The notes under the pieces are model-generated. The model was given only the letters and a program-made list of their open reading frames with translations. It was not told where the DNA came from and searched no databases. Source: Variovorax beijingensis (GTDB lineage Bacteria > Pseudomonadota > Gammaproteobacteria > Burkholderiales > Burkholderiaceae_C). From it: a DNA stretch of 64,000 nt. Numbering within the stretch: position 1 is the first letter of the stretch; each line of letters starts with the position of its first letter. Of the stretch, positions 53,081 to 64,000 are shown piece by piece. The stretch is from the NCBI RefSeq assembly GCF_003951285.1, contig NZ_RXFQ01000016.1:1-64000 (forward strand). The letters are read 5' to 3'. Made by a program: the position numbers and the translations under genes.

Positions 53081-53986
53081 TCAGCCCGCGCGCAACTGCT
53101 CCCGCAACTTCTGCCCGATCTCCGGCCGCTCGAGGAACGGATCGGCCGGGTTCTTCACCGCCACGATGTTCTCCATGCGGCTCCTCACGTTGCCCAGCGC
53201 CTTCGGATGGCTGAACACGTAGAACTGGTTGTCGCTGATCGCGTCGAACACCTTCGCCGCCACCTCGGCCGCCGTGATCTTGCCGCTGCTCACCGCCTTG
53301 TTGCTCATGGCCTGGCCGATCAGCTGGCTCTTGGTGAGCTCGGTTTCCTTGGGCGCGTTCGGCCGGTTGCGTTCGCTGCTCGTGATGCCGGTCGGTACGA
53401 AGTACGGACACAGGAGGCTCGCGCCGATCTGATCTGTGACGAGCGTCAGGTCCTGGTACAAGGTTTCGGTCAGGCTCACCACCGCGGCTTTCGCTGCGTT
53501 GTAGATGCCCATGTTGGGCGGCGTGAGCAGGCCGGCCATGCTGGCCGTGTTGGTGATGTGGCCGCGGTAGGCCGGGTCCTTGGCGGCGGCCTCGAGCATC
53601 ATCGGCGTGAACAGGCGCACGCCGTGGATCACGCCCCACAGGTCCACGCCCAGCACCCACTCCCAGTCGGCCACGGTGTTCTCCCACACCAGGCCGCCCG
53701 CGCCCACGCCAGCGTTGTTGAACACGAAGTGCGGCGCGCCAAAGCGTTCTTTCACCGCAAGGGCCAGGGCTTCCATCTGCGCGGCGTCCGACACGTCGAC
53801 CTTGCGGGCGAGCACCTGCGCGCCGGCGGCTTCCATCTCGGCGCGGGCCTTGTCGAGCGCGTCCTGCTGCACGTCGACCAGCACGAGGTTCATGCCGCGC
53901 GCAGCCCCGATGCGGGCGCACTCGAGGCCGAAGCCCGAACCCGCGCCGGTGAGTACGGCCGTCTTGCCCTTGAAGTCCTGAATCAT
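53081..53986 (-). CDS. Short-chain dehydrogenase/reductase
   Basis: This 301-residue SDR has the NAD(P) motif TGAGSGFG, NNAG, a Ser in TASMAG and the YNAAK catalytic pair. A longer C-terminus (SHPKALGNVRSRMENIVAV) is seen in SDRs of lipid catabolism clusters. The substrate is an alcohol or ketone of unknown type. It is the last of ten minus-strand genes for acyl-CoA metabolism. The ATG at 53986 is chosen over a longer upstream frame. Confidence 0.92.
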   Translation of the reverse strand: MIQDFKGKTAVLTGAGSGFGLECARIGAARGMNLVLVDVQQDALDKARAEMEAAGAQVLARKVDVSDAAQMEALALAVKERFGAPHFVFNNAGVGAGGLVWENTVADWEWVLGVDLWGVIHGVRLFTPMMLEAAAKDPAYRGHITNTASMAGLLTPPNMGIYNAAKAAVVSLTETLYQDLTLVTDQIGASLLCPYFVPTGITSSERNRPNAPKETELTKSQLIGQAMSNKAVSSGKITAAEVAAKVFDAISDNQFYVFSHPKALGNVRSRMENIVAVKNPADPFLERPEIGQKLREQLRAG

Positions 53987-54104
53987 TTGCCGGTGTCCTT
54001 CTTGCGTTGAATGTCTCTGACCGAGGTTGGAGCCGCTATTGAAATACGGAACGCGCCGCAGCGCAGTCACGAAGGTGCCCCATGCCGGCGCTTCTGCTCC
54101 TCCT

Positions 54105-55043
54105 TCAGGCCTCTGCTTTCTTCAGCACATAGCCGATGCGCGGGAAGTGCACGTGCACCGTGCCCACGCGCTCGTGGCTGCGCGCGAGCGTGTAGTGCGT
54201 GCGCGTGGCGGCCACCAGCGTGCCGGGCGTTTCCTCCAGGCCGAAGCTCTCGGCGCGAATGGTGACCGCGCTGCCCAGCGCGATGCCGTGGTCGTCCTGA
54301 AAGGTGCTGTCGGTCAGCAGCGTGTGCGGCGCGGCGGCCTTGGCGACGGCGATGGCTTCGTCCGAGCCGGATTTTTCGATGGCGCCATGGCCGATGGCGG
54401 CCATGCGGTCCATCCAGTCGATGACCGCGGGCGTGAGGTCGAGGATGCCGCGCACCGAGTCGATGCGGCGCGTGTACCAGAGCGGGTGGTAGACCGAGAA
54501 GTCGGCAATGCACGGCACCTCGCCCAGCAGGTAGGGCTTGTCGTCGAGCATGTCGGACAGGCGGCGCAGGTACGACTTGTAGGCGCTGGTGGCGTCGGCC
54601 GGACGCAGCCGCGTCATGTTGCCCGTGCTCATTTTCGCGCGGTCTTCGCCGAAAGCCTTGGCGGCCTCGGGCGGCGCCTTGGCGAACAGCTCGGCCGCGC
54701 CCCTGGGCTGCATGCTCCAGGCCATGGCGGCCCAGAACAGGGTGGTGTCGGCCCACTGCGCGAGGATGCGCGACATGCCCTTCTCGGGCTCGGGGTAGAG
54801 CGTGGCTTCGGGCTGCAGGTGCTCGAGCACGTCGGCGATCAGCGCGCTGTCGCAGTAGATGTCCGCACCGATCTGCAGGAACGGTGTCTTGCGATAGCCG
54901 CCCGTGAGCACCTCCACGTCGGGCTTGGGCATGACGGGCGGAATGAGCACGGATTTCCACGCCAGCTTCTTGGCGCCGAGGATGAGCCGCACTTTCTCGG
55001 AGAACGGGGAGGTGTTGTAGTGGTGCAGGATGAGTTCGGCCAT
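54105..55043 (-). CDS. Glutathione S-transferase family protein
   Basis: This 312-residue protein has a thioredoxin-like N-domain (ELILHHYNTSPFSEKVRLIL, GYRKTPFLQIGADIYCDS) and a helical C-domain (PYLLGEVPCIADFSVYHPL). It is longer than typical GSTs, with an extra C-terminal domain of about 80 residues (TIRAESFGLEETPGTLVA) of unknown role. It lies between the acyl-CoA dehydrogenase and SDR genes. Detoxification or isomerisation within that pathway is a guess. Confidence 0.9.
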   Translation of the reverse strand: MAELILHHYNTSPFSEKVRLILGAKKLAWKSVLIPPVMPKPDVEVLTGGYRKTPFLQIGADIYCDSALIADVLEHLQPEATLYPEPEKGMSRILAQWADTTLFWAAMAWSMQPRGAAELFAKAPPEAAKAFGEDRAKMSTGNMTRLRPADATSAYKSYLRRLSDMLDDKPYLLGEVPCIADFSVYHPLWYTRRIDSVRGILDLTPAVIDWMDRMAAIGHGAIEKSGSDEAIAVAKAAAPHTLLTDSTFQDDHGIALGSAVTIRAESFGLEETPGTLVAATRTHYTLARSHERVGTVHVHFPRIGYVLKKAEA

Positions 55044-55076
55044 GTGCTGGTTCCCGTGGATGAAGTGTTGCGCAGC

Positions 55077-56717
55077 TCAGCGCGGCTGCGCACGCTCGAT
55101 GATCGAATCGAAATCGCTGCCCGCGCCCAGCGTGCCGAAGGCATTGCCCCAGTCGCCGCCCAGCCGCGATGCGCAGAAGGCGCCCACGACGGCCGGCGGC
55201 GCGGTCTGCGCGAGCAACGCAGCCTGCACCGCCAGGGCCACGTCCTGCGCGAGGCGTCGCGCCTCGGCCTCGGAAGCCATGGCCTCGATGCGTGCCGGCA
55301 GCGCGTCGGCCAGGCGGTCGAGCGCCGCATGCTGGCCGCGCGCGGGCGCCAGCTCCCTGGTCAACGCGGCCACCGCATCGCCCTTACGCAGGCCGCGCAG
55401 CAGGTCGAGCGCCATGATGTTGCCGGCGCCTTCCCAGATCGAGTTGAGCGGCATCTCGCGGTAGATGCGCGCCATGATGCCTTCGCCGCCCTCTTCCACG
55501 TAGCCGTTGCCGCCGAGGCATTCCATGGCTTCCTGGGCGAAGTGGCTGCCGCGCTTGCAGATCCAGAACTTGGCGACCGGCGTGAGCAGCCGCGCCATCA
55601 GGCGCTCATGCTCGTCGGCCTGCTGGTCGAAGGCGCGCGCGAGGCGAATGGCCAGCGCCGTGGAGGCCTCGCTTTCGAGGGCCAGGTCGGCCAGCACGTT
55701 CTTCATGAGCGGCTGCTCGATCAGCGGCTTGCCGAAGGCCATGCGCTGGCTCGCGTGGTTGAGCGCAATGCCAAGCGCCTGCCGCATCAGGCCGCTGGTG
55801 CCCAGCGCGCAGTCGAGCCGGGTCATGGTGCCCATCTCGAGGATCTGCGGAATGCCGCGCCCCTCTTCGCCCACGAGCCATGCGCTGGCGCCGTGGAACT
55901 CGACCTCGGAGCTCGCGTTGGCCTTGTTGCCGAGCTTGTCCTTCAGGCGCTGGATGTGGATGGCATTGCGGCTCCCGTCGGGAAGCACGCGCGGCAGGAA
56001 GAAGCAGCTCAGGCCGGCGGGCGCCTGCGCGAGCACCAGGAAGGCATCGCACATCGGCGCCGAGAAGAACCACTTGTGGCCGGTGATCGCGTAGCGCTCG
56101 CCCCAGGTGTCGCCGGCCTCTCGCACGGCGCGCGTGGTATTGGCGCGCACGTCGGAGCCGCCCTGCTTCTCGGTCATGCCCATGCCCATGGTCACGCCGG
56201 GCTTGTCCTTGAACGAAGCAAGCGCCGGGTCGTACCAGAGGCTGCCGAGCTTCGGGCCCCAGTCGGCATAGACGGCGGCATTGCTGCGCAGCGCGGGCGT
56301 GGCCGCGTAGGTCATCGAGACCGGGCAAAGGATCGACGGCTCCAGTTCGGTGAAGAGCATGAAGCCGGCCGCCCGCAGCACGTGCGGCGAGGCCGAAGTG
56401 CCCGTCCAGGGTGTGCCGTGCAGGCCTGCGCCCACGGCGGCGGCCATGAGCACGTGATAGCTCGGATGAAACTCCACCTCGTCGATGCGCCGGCCGAAGC
56501 GGTCGTGCGTGTGCAGTTCGGGCGGATGGGTGTTGGCGAGCCGCGCATGCGCCTGCATCTCGGCCGAGCCGATGGTGGCCCCCAGCTCCCGCAACTGCGC
56601 CACCTGCAGCTGCGGTGCGTTGAACTTCAATGCATCGCGCAGGGGCCGGTTGGTTTCGAAGAGGTTGTAGCCCACCAGCGGCTCGGGCTGGTTGAACACC
56701 TCGTGCGTCGTTTCCAT
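55077..56717 (-). CDS. Acyl-CoA dehydrogenase, AidB-like
   Basis: This 546-residue flavoprotein matches the AidB branch of acyl-CoA dehydrogenases. SMTYAATPALRSN, MGMTEKQGGSDVRANTT and GHKWFFSAPMCDAFLVLAQ form the FAD and substrate region. LNHASQRMAFGKPLIEQPLMK and ECLGGNGYVEE follow. E. coli AidB is linked to alkylation stress and isovaleryl-CoA oxidation; here the neighbours suggest acyl-CoA metabolism. It starts 32 bases after the MDR stop. Confidence 0.92.
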   Translation of the reverse strand: METTHEVFNQPEPLVGYNLFETNRPLRDALKFNAPQLQVAQLRELGATIGSAEMQAHARLANTHPPELHTHDRFGRRIDEVEFHPSYHVLMAAAVGAGLHGTPWTGTSASPHVLRAAGFMLFTELEPSILCPVSMTYAATPALRSNAAVYADWGPKLGSLWYDPALASFKDKPGVTMGMGMTEKQGGSDVRANTTRAVREAGDTWGERYAITGHKWFFSAPMCDAFLVLAQAPAGLSCFFLPRVLPDGSRNAIHIQRLKDKLGNKANASSEVEFHGASAWLVGEEGRGIPQILEMGTMTRLDCALGTSGLMRQALGIALNHASQRMAFGKPLIEQPLMKNVLADLALESEASTALAIRLARAFDQQADEHERLMARLLTPVAKFWICKRGSHFAQEAMECLGGNGYVEEGGEGIMARIYREMPLNSIWEGAGNIMALDLLRGLRKGDAVAALTRELAPARGQHAALDRLADALPARIEAMASEAEARRLAQDVALAVQAALLAQTAPPAVVGAFCASRLGGDWGNAFGTLGAGSDFDSIIERAQPR

Positions 56718-56748
56718 AACCGGCCTCCTTGCCGTGCGTTCAGCTCAT

Positions 56749-57765
56749 TCAGATCAGTTTGACAAGCTGCTTGCCGAAATTCTTTCCCTTGAGCAAACCC
56801 AGGAAGGCCTCAGGGGCAGCCTCGATGCCTTGCGCCACCGACTCGCGCGGCCTGAGCTTGCCGGTGGCCACCAGCGCACCGAGCTCGGCCAGCGCCTCGG
56901 GCCACACCTCCATGTGCTCGCTCACGATGAAGCCTTCGATCTTCATGCGGTTGATGAGGATCAGCGCCGGGTTCGCGAGCGGCAGCGGCTGGCCGTCGTA
57001 GCCCGCGATCATTCCGCACAGCGCCACGCGCGAGAAGGCGTTGGCGCGCAGCAGCACGGCGTCGAAGATGTAGCCGCCCACGTTCTCGAAGTAGCCGTCG
57101 ATGCCGTTCGGGCAGGCTTCCTTGAGCGCGGCGCTCATGCTCTTGGCGTCGGGGTGCTGGCGGTAATCGATGCAGGCATCGAAGCCAAGCTCGTCGGTCA
57201 CATATTTGCACTTGTCCGGCCCGCCCGCAATGCCCACCACGCGGCAGCCGCGCGCCTTGGCCAATGCACCGAAGGCGCTGCCGACCGCGCCGCTGGCGGC
57301 CGTGACGACCATCGTCTCGCCGGCCTTCGGCGCGATGATCTTCACGAGCCCGTACCAAGCCGTGACGCCCGGCATGCCGACCGCGCCGAGGTAGTGCGAC
57401 AGCGGCACCTGCGTGGTGTCGACCTTCTTGAGCGCGCCGGGCTGCGAGGCATCGACCACGCTGTATTCCTGCCAGCCGCCGAAGCCCACCACCTTGTCGC
57501 CGACGGCGTACTTGGGGTGCTTGCTCTCTACCACCTCGCCGGCCGTGCCGCCCTGCATGACCTGGCCCAGGGGCTGCGGCTGGGCATAGCTCTTGGAATC
57601 GTTCATGCGCCCGCGCATGTAGGGGTCGAGGCTCATGTAGTGGTGGCGCACCAGCACCTGGTTGTCCTTGAGTGCGGGCGTCTCGGCGGTCACCAGCTTG
57701 AAGTTGCCGGCAACGGCTTCGCCGTCGGGGCGGTTGTCGAGGTGGATCTGTTTGTTCGTAGGCAT
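56749..57765 (-). CDS. NADP-dependent MDR oxidoreductase (CurA/PTGR-like)
   Basis: This 338-residue medium-chain reductase lacks the zinc-binding residues and has the NADP motif AASGAVGSAFG. Its N-terminus (MSLDPYMRGRMND) and C-terminus match the prostaglandin/curcumin reductase group, which reduces double bonds of enones. Within this cluster it may reduce an unsaturated acyl intermediate. It follows the PaaI thioesterase gene by 22 bases. Confidence 0.92.
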   Translation of the reverse strand: MPTNKQIHLDNRPDGEAVAGNFKLVTAETPALKDNQVLVRHHYMSLDPYMRGRMNDSKSYAQPQPLGQVMQGGTAGEVVESKHPKYAVGDKVVGFGGWQEYSVVDASQPGALKKVDTTQVPLSHYLGAVGMPGVTAWYGLVKIIAPKAGETMVVTAASGAVGSAFGALAKARGCRVVGIAGGPDKCKYVTDELGFDACIDYRQHPDAKSMSAALKEACPNGIDGYFENVGGYIFDAVLLRANAFSRVALCGMIAGYDGQPLPLANPALILINRMKIEGFIVSEHMEVWPEALAELGALVATGKLRPRESVAQGIEAAPEAFLGLLKGKNFGKQLVKLI

Positions 57766-57787
57766 GAGTATCTCCGGAAGAATGCAA

Positions 57788-58249
57788 TTAATCGGTGGAA
57801 GGCGGGCGCATCGCGTTGGCGCTCGCGGGGCCTGTGGGCAGCCGGCGCTTCACGTACTTGAAGGTGCCCGTGGCGTGCGCGCACACGCGCTCCAGCTCGT
57901 CGTAGATCTTGGCCTCGGTGAAGGCCAGCGTTGCGGTGCGGTGGATCAGCGTGCCGCGCGCATGCAGCGGCCCGACCGAGGGCTGCATGAAGCTGGTCTT
58001 CATCTCGATGGTGACCACGCCCGTCTCGGGCGCCACGCTGCGCGCCGCTGCCGCCATGGTGATGTCCAGCAGCGTCATGCAGGCACCGCCGTGCGTCACG
58101 TCGAAGGTGTTGAGATGTTCGGGCTTGGCGGTGTAGATGATCTCGGACTCGCCGCCCTCGAACTTGGTGAGCTCGAAGCCCAGGTGCCGCGCGAACGGGA
58201 TCTGGCTCGTGTAGGAGAGGATGTTGATGTCGGTGGAATCTTCAGCCAT
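57788..58249 (-). CDS. PaaI-type hotdog thioesterase
   Basis: This 153-residue hotdog protein has the PaaI core (FDVTHGGACMTLLDITMAAAAR, MKTSFMQPSVG). It would cleave acyl-CoA thioesters to free acid and CoA. The ATG at 58249 comes two bases after the SDR stop, so the two genes are coupled. It is in the middle of the acyl-CoA cluster. Confidence 0.92.
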   Translation of the reverse strand: MAEDSTDINILSYTSQIPFARHLGFELTKFEGGESEIIYTAKPEHLNTFDVTHGGACMTLLDITMAAAARSVAPETGVVTIEMKTSFMQPSVGPLHARGTLIHRTATLAFTEAKIYDELERVCAHATGTFKYVKRRLPTGPASANAMRPPSTD

Positions 58250-58250
58250 T

Positions 58251-59045
58251 TCACGCACCAAGCACCACGCTCACACCACCATCCACCGCCAGCCACTGGC
58301 CGGTGATGTGCTTGCCGGCATCACTCGCGTACAGCAGCGTCAAGCCCTTCAGGTCTTCGTCGTCGCCCAGGCGGCCAAGCGGCGCATGCGAGGCCATCTT
58401 TTCCTCGCCCAGCGACTTGATCAGCCCCGCCGCCATCTTGGTCATGAAGAAGCCCGGGCAGATCGCATTCACGTTGATGTTGTACTTGCCCCATTCCGCC
58501 GCGAGCGTGCGCGTGAAGCCGATCACGGCGGTCTTCGAAGTGTTGTAGGCCAGCGTCTGCATCTCGGGCGGGTTGCCGTTGAGGCCCGCGATCGAGGCGA
58601 TGTTGATGATGCGTCCCGTCTTCTTCGGGATCATGTAGCCGTTGGCCACATGCTGCGACAGGATGAAATAGCCGCGCACGTTGAGGTTCATCACCTTGTC
58701 CCAGGCCTCGACCGGATGGCTCTCGGCCGGCGCGCCCCAGCTGGCGCCCGCGTTGTTCACGAGGATGTCGATCGCGCCCATGCGCTGCAGCGTCTCGTCG
58801 GCCAGGCGGCGCGTGTCTTCTTCCTTCGAGCAGTCGGCGGCGATCCAGCGCGCGTCGATGCCGGCCGATTGCAGTTCGGCCGCGGCCTGCTCCAGGTCGT
58901 CGGCCTTGCGCGAGCTCAGCATGATCTTCGCGCCGGCCTCGCCGAGCGCATGCGCCATCTGCAGGCCCAGGCCGCGCGAGCCGCCGGTGATGAGGGCGGT
59001 CTTGCCGCTGAGGTCGAAGAGTTGTCTGGTGGTGCGGGGTGTCAT
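58251..59045 (-). CDS. Short-chain dehydrogenase/reductase
   Basis: This 264-residue classical SDR has TGGSRGLG, NNAGASW, Ser in NIASIAGLNG and YNTSKTAV. The C-terminus ends TGQWLAVDGGVSV. The layout resembles 3-hydroxyacyl-CoA dehydrogenases or related fatty-acid reductases. It is closely followed by the PaaI thioesterase. Confidence 0.93.
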   Translation of the reverse strand: MTPRTTRQLFDLSGKTALITGGSRGLGLQMAHALGEAGAKIMLSSRKADDLEQAAAELQSAGIDARWIAADCSKEEDTRRLADETLQRMGAIDILVNNAGASWGAPAESHPVEAWDKVMNLNVRGYFILSQHVANGYMIPKKTGRIINIASIAGLNGNPPEMQTLAYNTSKTAVIGFTRTLAAEWGKYNINVNAICPGFFMTKMAAGLIKSLGEEKMASHAPLGRLGDDEDLKGLTLLYASDAGKHITGQWLAVDGGVSVVLGA

Positions 59046-59094
59046 GTCTGTGTCTCCGGAGTCGATGTGAAAGAAGGTTCGCGGTCCGAGGCCG

Positions 59095-60492
59095 CTACGA
59101 ATCGGTGCTGGCGGCCTCGACCGCCGCGACCTTGCCCGACGCCACTGCTTTTTTCAGCTGGCGCCAGTCAGCCTGGTTGATATCGGCATAGGCCTCGGCG
59201 AAGTCCGCGAGCGCAGTATTGAAGGTCCTGGAGCGCCCGAGGTAGCCGGCGATGGACCAGGCGTCGCCGCCCTTGGCATGCGCGCGTGCCAGGCTGTAGC
59301 CGCAGGCTTCGGCAAACTCGGCCAGGTCGACCGGCTTGAAGTCTTCGAGCTTGTAGGAAGCCTTCATGTCGCGCAGCTGGCGCACATAGAAGCCGCGTCC
59401 GCCCTGCGCCTCGGCCCAGCCGAGGAAAACGTCGCTGGCGGCCTGTGCCAGCCGCTGCCCCTGCACCACGCGCTGGCCCGGAGAGCCCGAACCCGGCGCC
59501 GGGCCCAGGTGGGCTTCGAGCACCGATTCGCCGGCCTCCTTGCACTGCAGGAACAGGGGATGGATCTGGTCGGCCACCAGCAGCAACAGGAAGCAGCGCC
59601 GGCCCACCGAACCGACACCGGGCGTCAGCACCGCAACGTCGTGCAGCTCGTAGCGGTCGAACAGCCGCTGGCGCTCGGGCGTCAGGCTGGTGCGGTATTG
59701 CGCCAGGAACGCCGGCAACCCAGCGCGAAAGCGGCCGATCTCGCGCGCGGTGGCCTTGGCGTCGTGGTACACGAACGGCGGCCGGTCGCGCACCATGAGA
59801 CGGCCCTGAACCATCTCGGTCGCCTCTTCGGCGAACACGCGCGAGGTGCTGTGCCGGGCCTTCTTGATGACCGCGAGCTCGGTCGCATCCTCGGCTCCGA
59901 GCTTCAGCAGCGTTTGCGAGGTGAGGCGTGCGTACCAGGCATCCAGCGTGTCCATCCGCGCAAAGCGGCGCATGCGGTCGCGGTACGCCTCGGCCATTTG
60001 CCGCACCGCGTCGCGCCCGACGCGCGGCTTGAAGCCGAGATCGCGCGCAGCCACGACGAACGAGGTGGCGAGCCGGCGCACATCCCAGTCGAAGGGACCC
60101 TGCAGGGTTTCGTCGAAGTCGTTGATGTCGAAGACGAGGGAGCGCTCGGGGCTGGCGAAGAAGCCGAAGTTCGCAAGGTGCGCATCGCCGCACAGCTGTG
60201 TCGCGATGCCGCTGTGCGGCAGTCTCGCCAGGTCGTTCGCCATCAGGCTTGCGGCGCCGCGGTAGAAGGTGAACGGGGTGGCCAGCATGCGGCCGTGGCG
60301 CACCGGCACCAGTTCGGGCACCCGGCCGCGATTGGATGCCTTCAGCCATCCGAGCGGATCGCGGCCGGCCGCATCGGGCTTGGGCGCATCCGCCCATTGG
60401 TCGAGCGCGCAATGGGCACGCTGTGCGCGGCCGAATGCCCGCCGGTCGGCGGGCGAAGCCTTGGCGTCGGGCGCGCGGGGTTCAGGCTTCAT
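59095..60492 (-). CDS. DUF2252 family protein
   Basis: This 465-residue protein matches DUF2252. LCGDAHLANFG and VFDINDFDET recall the catalytic and metal-binding loops of the aminoglycoside phosphotransferase/kinase fold. The rest includes FYVRQLRDMKASYKLEDF and a CGYSLARAHAKGGD motif. A phosphotransferase role is inferred from these loops. The ATG at 60492 is chosen; a GTG at 60510 would add six residues. It sits among acyl-CoA genes but its link with them is unknown. Confidence 0.85.
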   Translation of the reverse strand: MKPEPRAPDAKASPADRRAFGRAQRAHCALDQWADAPKPDAAGRDPLGWLKASNRGRVPELVPVRHGRMLATPFTFYRGAASLMANDLARLPHSGIATQLCGDAHLANFGFFASPERSLVFDINDFDETLQGPFDWDVRRLATSFVVAARDLGFKPRVGRDAVRQMAEAYRDRMRRFARMDTLDAWYARLTSQTLLKLGAEDATELAVIKKARHSTSRVFAEEATEMVQGRLMVRDRPPFVYHDAKATAREIGRFRAGLPAFLAQYRTSLTPERQRLFDRYELHDVAVLTPGVGSVGRRCFLLLLVADQIHPLFLQCKEAGESVLEAHLGPAPGSGSPGQRVVQGQRLAQAASDVFLGWAEAQGGRGFYVRQLRDMKASYKLEDFKPVDLAEFAEACGYSLARAHAKGGDAWSIAGYLGRSRTFNTALADFAEAYADINQADWRQLKKAVASGKVAAVEAASTDS

Positions 60493-60550
60493 GGGCCAGG
60501 CGCACCACACCGACGAAGGGTTTCATGAGCATGGCGAGGCCTTCCTGCGC

Positions 60551-60787
60551 CTACTTGTCGTCGAGGCGCGAGCGCACGTAGATGAGCGCAAAGCCCACCA
60601 GCGCGACCACGGCGCCGGGCACGGCCATCGACCAGCCGAGCGCCGGCTCGGTGCGGCCCGTGGCAATGCCGAGAATCACGAGAAACAGGCCGCCGTAGAT
60701 CAGGATCCAGATCCACTTCTCGAGCCGTGCATGCGGCTTCGGCGGCTTGACGGGGTTGGGCGTGTTGTTGGGAGCGGCGTTGGCCAT
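60551..60787 (-). CDS. Small two-helix membrane protein
   Basis: This 78-residue protein has a Pro/Asn-rich head and two hydrophobic helices (about 25-42 and 50-71, WIWILIYGGLFLVILGIATG, MAVPGAVVALVGFALIYV). It ends in a charged tail. The ATG at 60787 is two bases after the stop of the acyl-CoA dehydrogenase gene, so it is co-translated with it. No family name is known to me. Confidence 0.8.
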   Translation of the reverse strand: MANAAPNNTPNPVKPPKPHARLEKWIWILIYGGLFLVILGIATGRTEPALGWSMAVPGAVVALVGFALIYVRSRLDDK

Positions 60788-60789
60788 TG

Positions 60790-62643
<1,854 letters not shown>

Positions 62644-62680
62644 GATCGATCTCGGTGTGAATGGATGCGCGGGTTCTGTG

Positions 62681-62771
62681 CCAGGAACACCGCGGAACCG
62701 GCTCTGCCGGGCCGCTGGTGTTGCCCCCGGAAGGGGGTTGGCGGAGGCGACACGCAGTGCGCCGCAGCCTG
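62681..62771. repeat. Intergenic repeat A, copy 2
   Basis: This 90-base element is a diverged copy of 3648-3736, in the same orientation, between the thiolase stop and the acyl-CoA dehydrogenase start. The shared parts are CCAGGAA-ACCGCGGA, CCGGCT-TGCCGGGCCGCTGGT and CCCCCGG-AGGGGGT. The copies differ at scattered bases. Confidence 0.75.
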
Positions 62772-62779
62772 GGGGAAAG

Positions 62780-63955
62780 TCAGATGATTTCGAAGACGCC
62801 CGCGGCACCCATGCCGCCGCCGATGCACATCGTGACCAGCACCTTCTTTGCGCCGCGGCGCTTGCCTTCGATGAGCGCATGGCCGGTCAGGCGCTGGCCG
62901 CTCACGCCGTAGGGGTGGCCCACGGCAATGGCGCCGCCGTCGACGTTCAGGCGGTCGCCCGGAATGCCGAGCTTGTCGCGGCAATAGATCACCTGCACCG
63001 CGAAGGCCTCATTGAGTTCCCACAGGTCGATGTCGTTGACCGTGAGGCCCAGGCGCTTGAGCACCTTCGGGATCGCGAACACCGGGCCGATGCCCATTTC
63101 GTCGGGCTCGCAGCCGGCCACGGCAAAGCCAAGGAAGCGGCCGAGCGGCTTCAGGCCCTTCTGCTGCGCGTACTTCTCGTCGACCACCACGCAGGCACCG
63201 CCGCCGTCGGAGAACTGGCTCGCGTTGCCCGCCGAGATCAGACCGCCGGGCAGCGCCGAACGGATGCCGCTGATGCCTTCCTTGGTGGTGCCGGGGCGGA
63301 TGCCTTCGTCGTTCTCGACGGTGACTTCCTTGGTGCGCAGGCCCATCACGGGATCGGCCACGCCGGCCAGCACGGTGATGGGGGCGATCTCGTCCTTGAA
63401 GCGGCCGGCCTCGAGCGCGGCGGTGGCCTTCTGCTGGCTGGCGGCGCCGTACTCGTCCATGGCGTCGCGGCCGATGTTGTAGCGCTTGGCGACCTGCTCG
63501 GCCGTCTGCAGCATGTTCCAGTAGATCTCGGGCTTGTGCTTCACGAGCCAGGGGTCAGCCAGCATGTGCTTGTTGGCTTCGTTCTGCACGCACGAGATGC
63601 TCTCCACGCCGCCAGCCACGTACACCTCGCCCTCGCCCGCGATGATGCGCTGGGCGGCGGTGGCGATGGTCTGCAGGCCCGACGAGCAGAAGCGGTTGAT
63701 GGTCATGCCCGAGGTGGTCACCGGGCAGCCGGCGCGCAGCGCGATCTGGCGCGCGATGTTGGAGCCGGTGGCGCCCTCGGGCGTGGCGCAGCCCATGATC
63801 ACGTCGTCGACTTCGGCGGCTTCGATGCCGGCGCGCGCAATGGCGTGCTGCACGGCATGGCCGCCGAGCGTGGCGCCGTGCGTCATGTTGAAGGCACCCT
63901 TCCAGCTCTTCGCGAGCGGCGTGCGGGCGGTGGAAACGATGACGGCGCTGGTCAT
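62780..63955 (-). CDS. Acetyl-CoA acyltransferase (thiolase)
   Basis: This 391-residue thiolase cleaves 3-ketoacyl-CoA in beta-oxidation. The nucleophile Cys is in NRFCSSGLQ at about residue 88. The C-terminal active-site motifs [13 protein letters not shown] and [10 protein letters not shown] are intact. The length is usual. An AAAGGA ribosome site precedes the ATG at 63955. It is the first gene of the minus-strand acyl-CoA run seen in this window; more may lie beyond 64000. Confidence 0.95.
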   Translation of the reverse strand: MTSAVIVSTARTPLAKSWKGAFNMTHGATLGGHAVQHAIARAGIEAAEVDDVIMGCATPEGATGSNIARQIALRAGCPVTTSGMTINRFCSSGLQTIATAAQRIIAGEGEVYVAGGVESISCVQNEANKHMLADPWLVKHKPEIYWNMLQTAEQVAKRYNIGRDAMDEYGAASQQKATAALEAGRFKDEIAPITVLAGVADPVMGLRTKEVTVENDEGIRPGTTKEGISGIRSALPGGLISAGNASQFSDGGGACVVVDEKYAQQKGLKPLGRFLGFAVAGCEPDEMGIGPVFAIPKVLKRLGLTVNDIDLWELNEAFAVQVIYCRDKLGIPGDRLNVDGGAIAVGHPYGVSGQRLTGHALIEGKRRGAKKVLVTMCIGGGMGAAGVFEII

Positions 63956-64000
63956 GGTGAGGTCCTTTGAAGATGGAAGGGAAAGAGGGTTGTGGTCGTC

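Overview
The window is GC-rich bacterial DNA with tightly packed genes, many joined by 4-base ATGA or GTGA overlaps. The gene content points to Burkholderiales, most likely Comamonadaceae close to Variovorax. The reasons are two Bug-type (tripartite tricarboxylate) binding proteins, the mltG-tmk-holB-pilZ-tatD block beside ygfZ, a PqiABC set with PqiA split in two, many LysR regulators, and short intergenic repeats that I associate with that family. The genus is an inference from family knowledge, not from a search. I see no rRNA, tRNA or CRISPR array.

Layout. 1-2018: dodecin, a cupin protein and a DUF2726 protein. 2132-7868: a housekeeping block on the minus strand (mltG, tmk, holB, pilZ, tatD, ankyrin protein) with ygfZ divergent. 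7899-12020: a terminator, a lipoprotein, a thioesterase-acetyltransferase fusion coupled to an HSL-type esterase, and an iron alcohol dehydrogenase. 12150-19835: a six-gene type VI secretion carrier operon (VgrG, small membrane protein, DUF2169-pentapeptide fusion, second pentapeptide protein, DUF3540, DUF4150/PAAR-like). 19845-25119: Bug receptor, patatin-like phospholipase, a Phd/PIN toxin-antitoxin pair, tex. 25249-28637: a membrane protein, then a GIY-YIG / MarR / DUF2239 / MATE operon behind a paired palindromic operator.

28659-39197: a VOC protein, several MFS exporters, pqiAABC and a flavoprotein. 39255-48839: a LysR gene, ogt, a large FAD/Fe-S dehydrogenase and its GntR regulator, facing a class V aminotransferase, a Bug receptor and an FAH-type hydratase. 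Three copies of a 9-mer sit in the gntR/aminotransferase gap. 48933-52910: an MFS exporter, aldo/keto reductase, azoreductase and LysR. 53081-63955: ten genes in one direction for acyl-CoA metabolism (thiolase, two acyl-CoA dehydrogenases, two SDRs, thioesterase, MDR reductase, GST, DUF2252, small membrane protein).

The most system-like region is the type VI carrier operon, whose cargo domain is not obvious. The GIY-YIG/MarR/DUF2239/MATE unit is second. Several regulatory signals can be read directly: a duplicated 15-mer next to gntR, a promoter overlapping a perfect palindrome before the VOC gene, and one 10-mer at an identical distance before two GcvA-like LysR genes. Two pairs of dispersed intergenic repeats are also visible.
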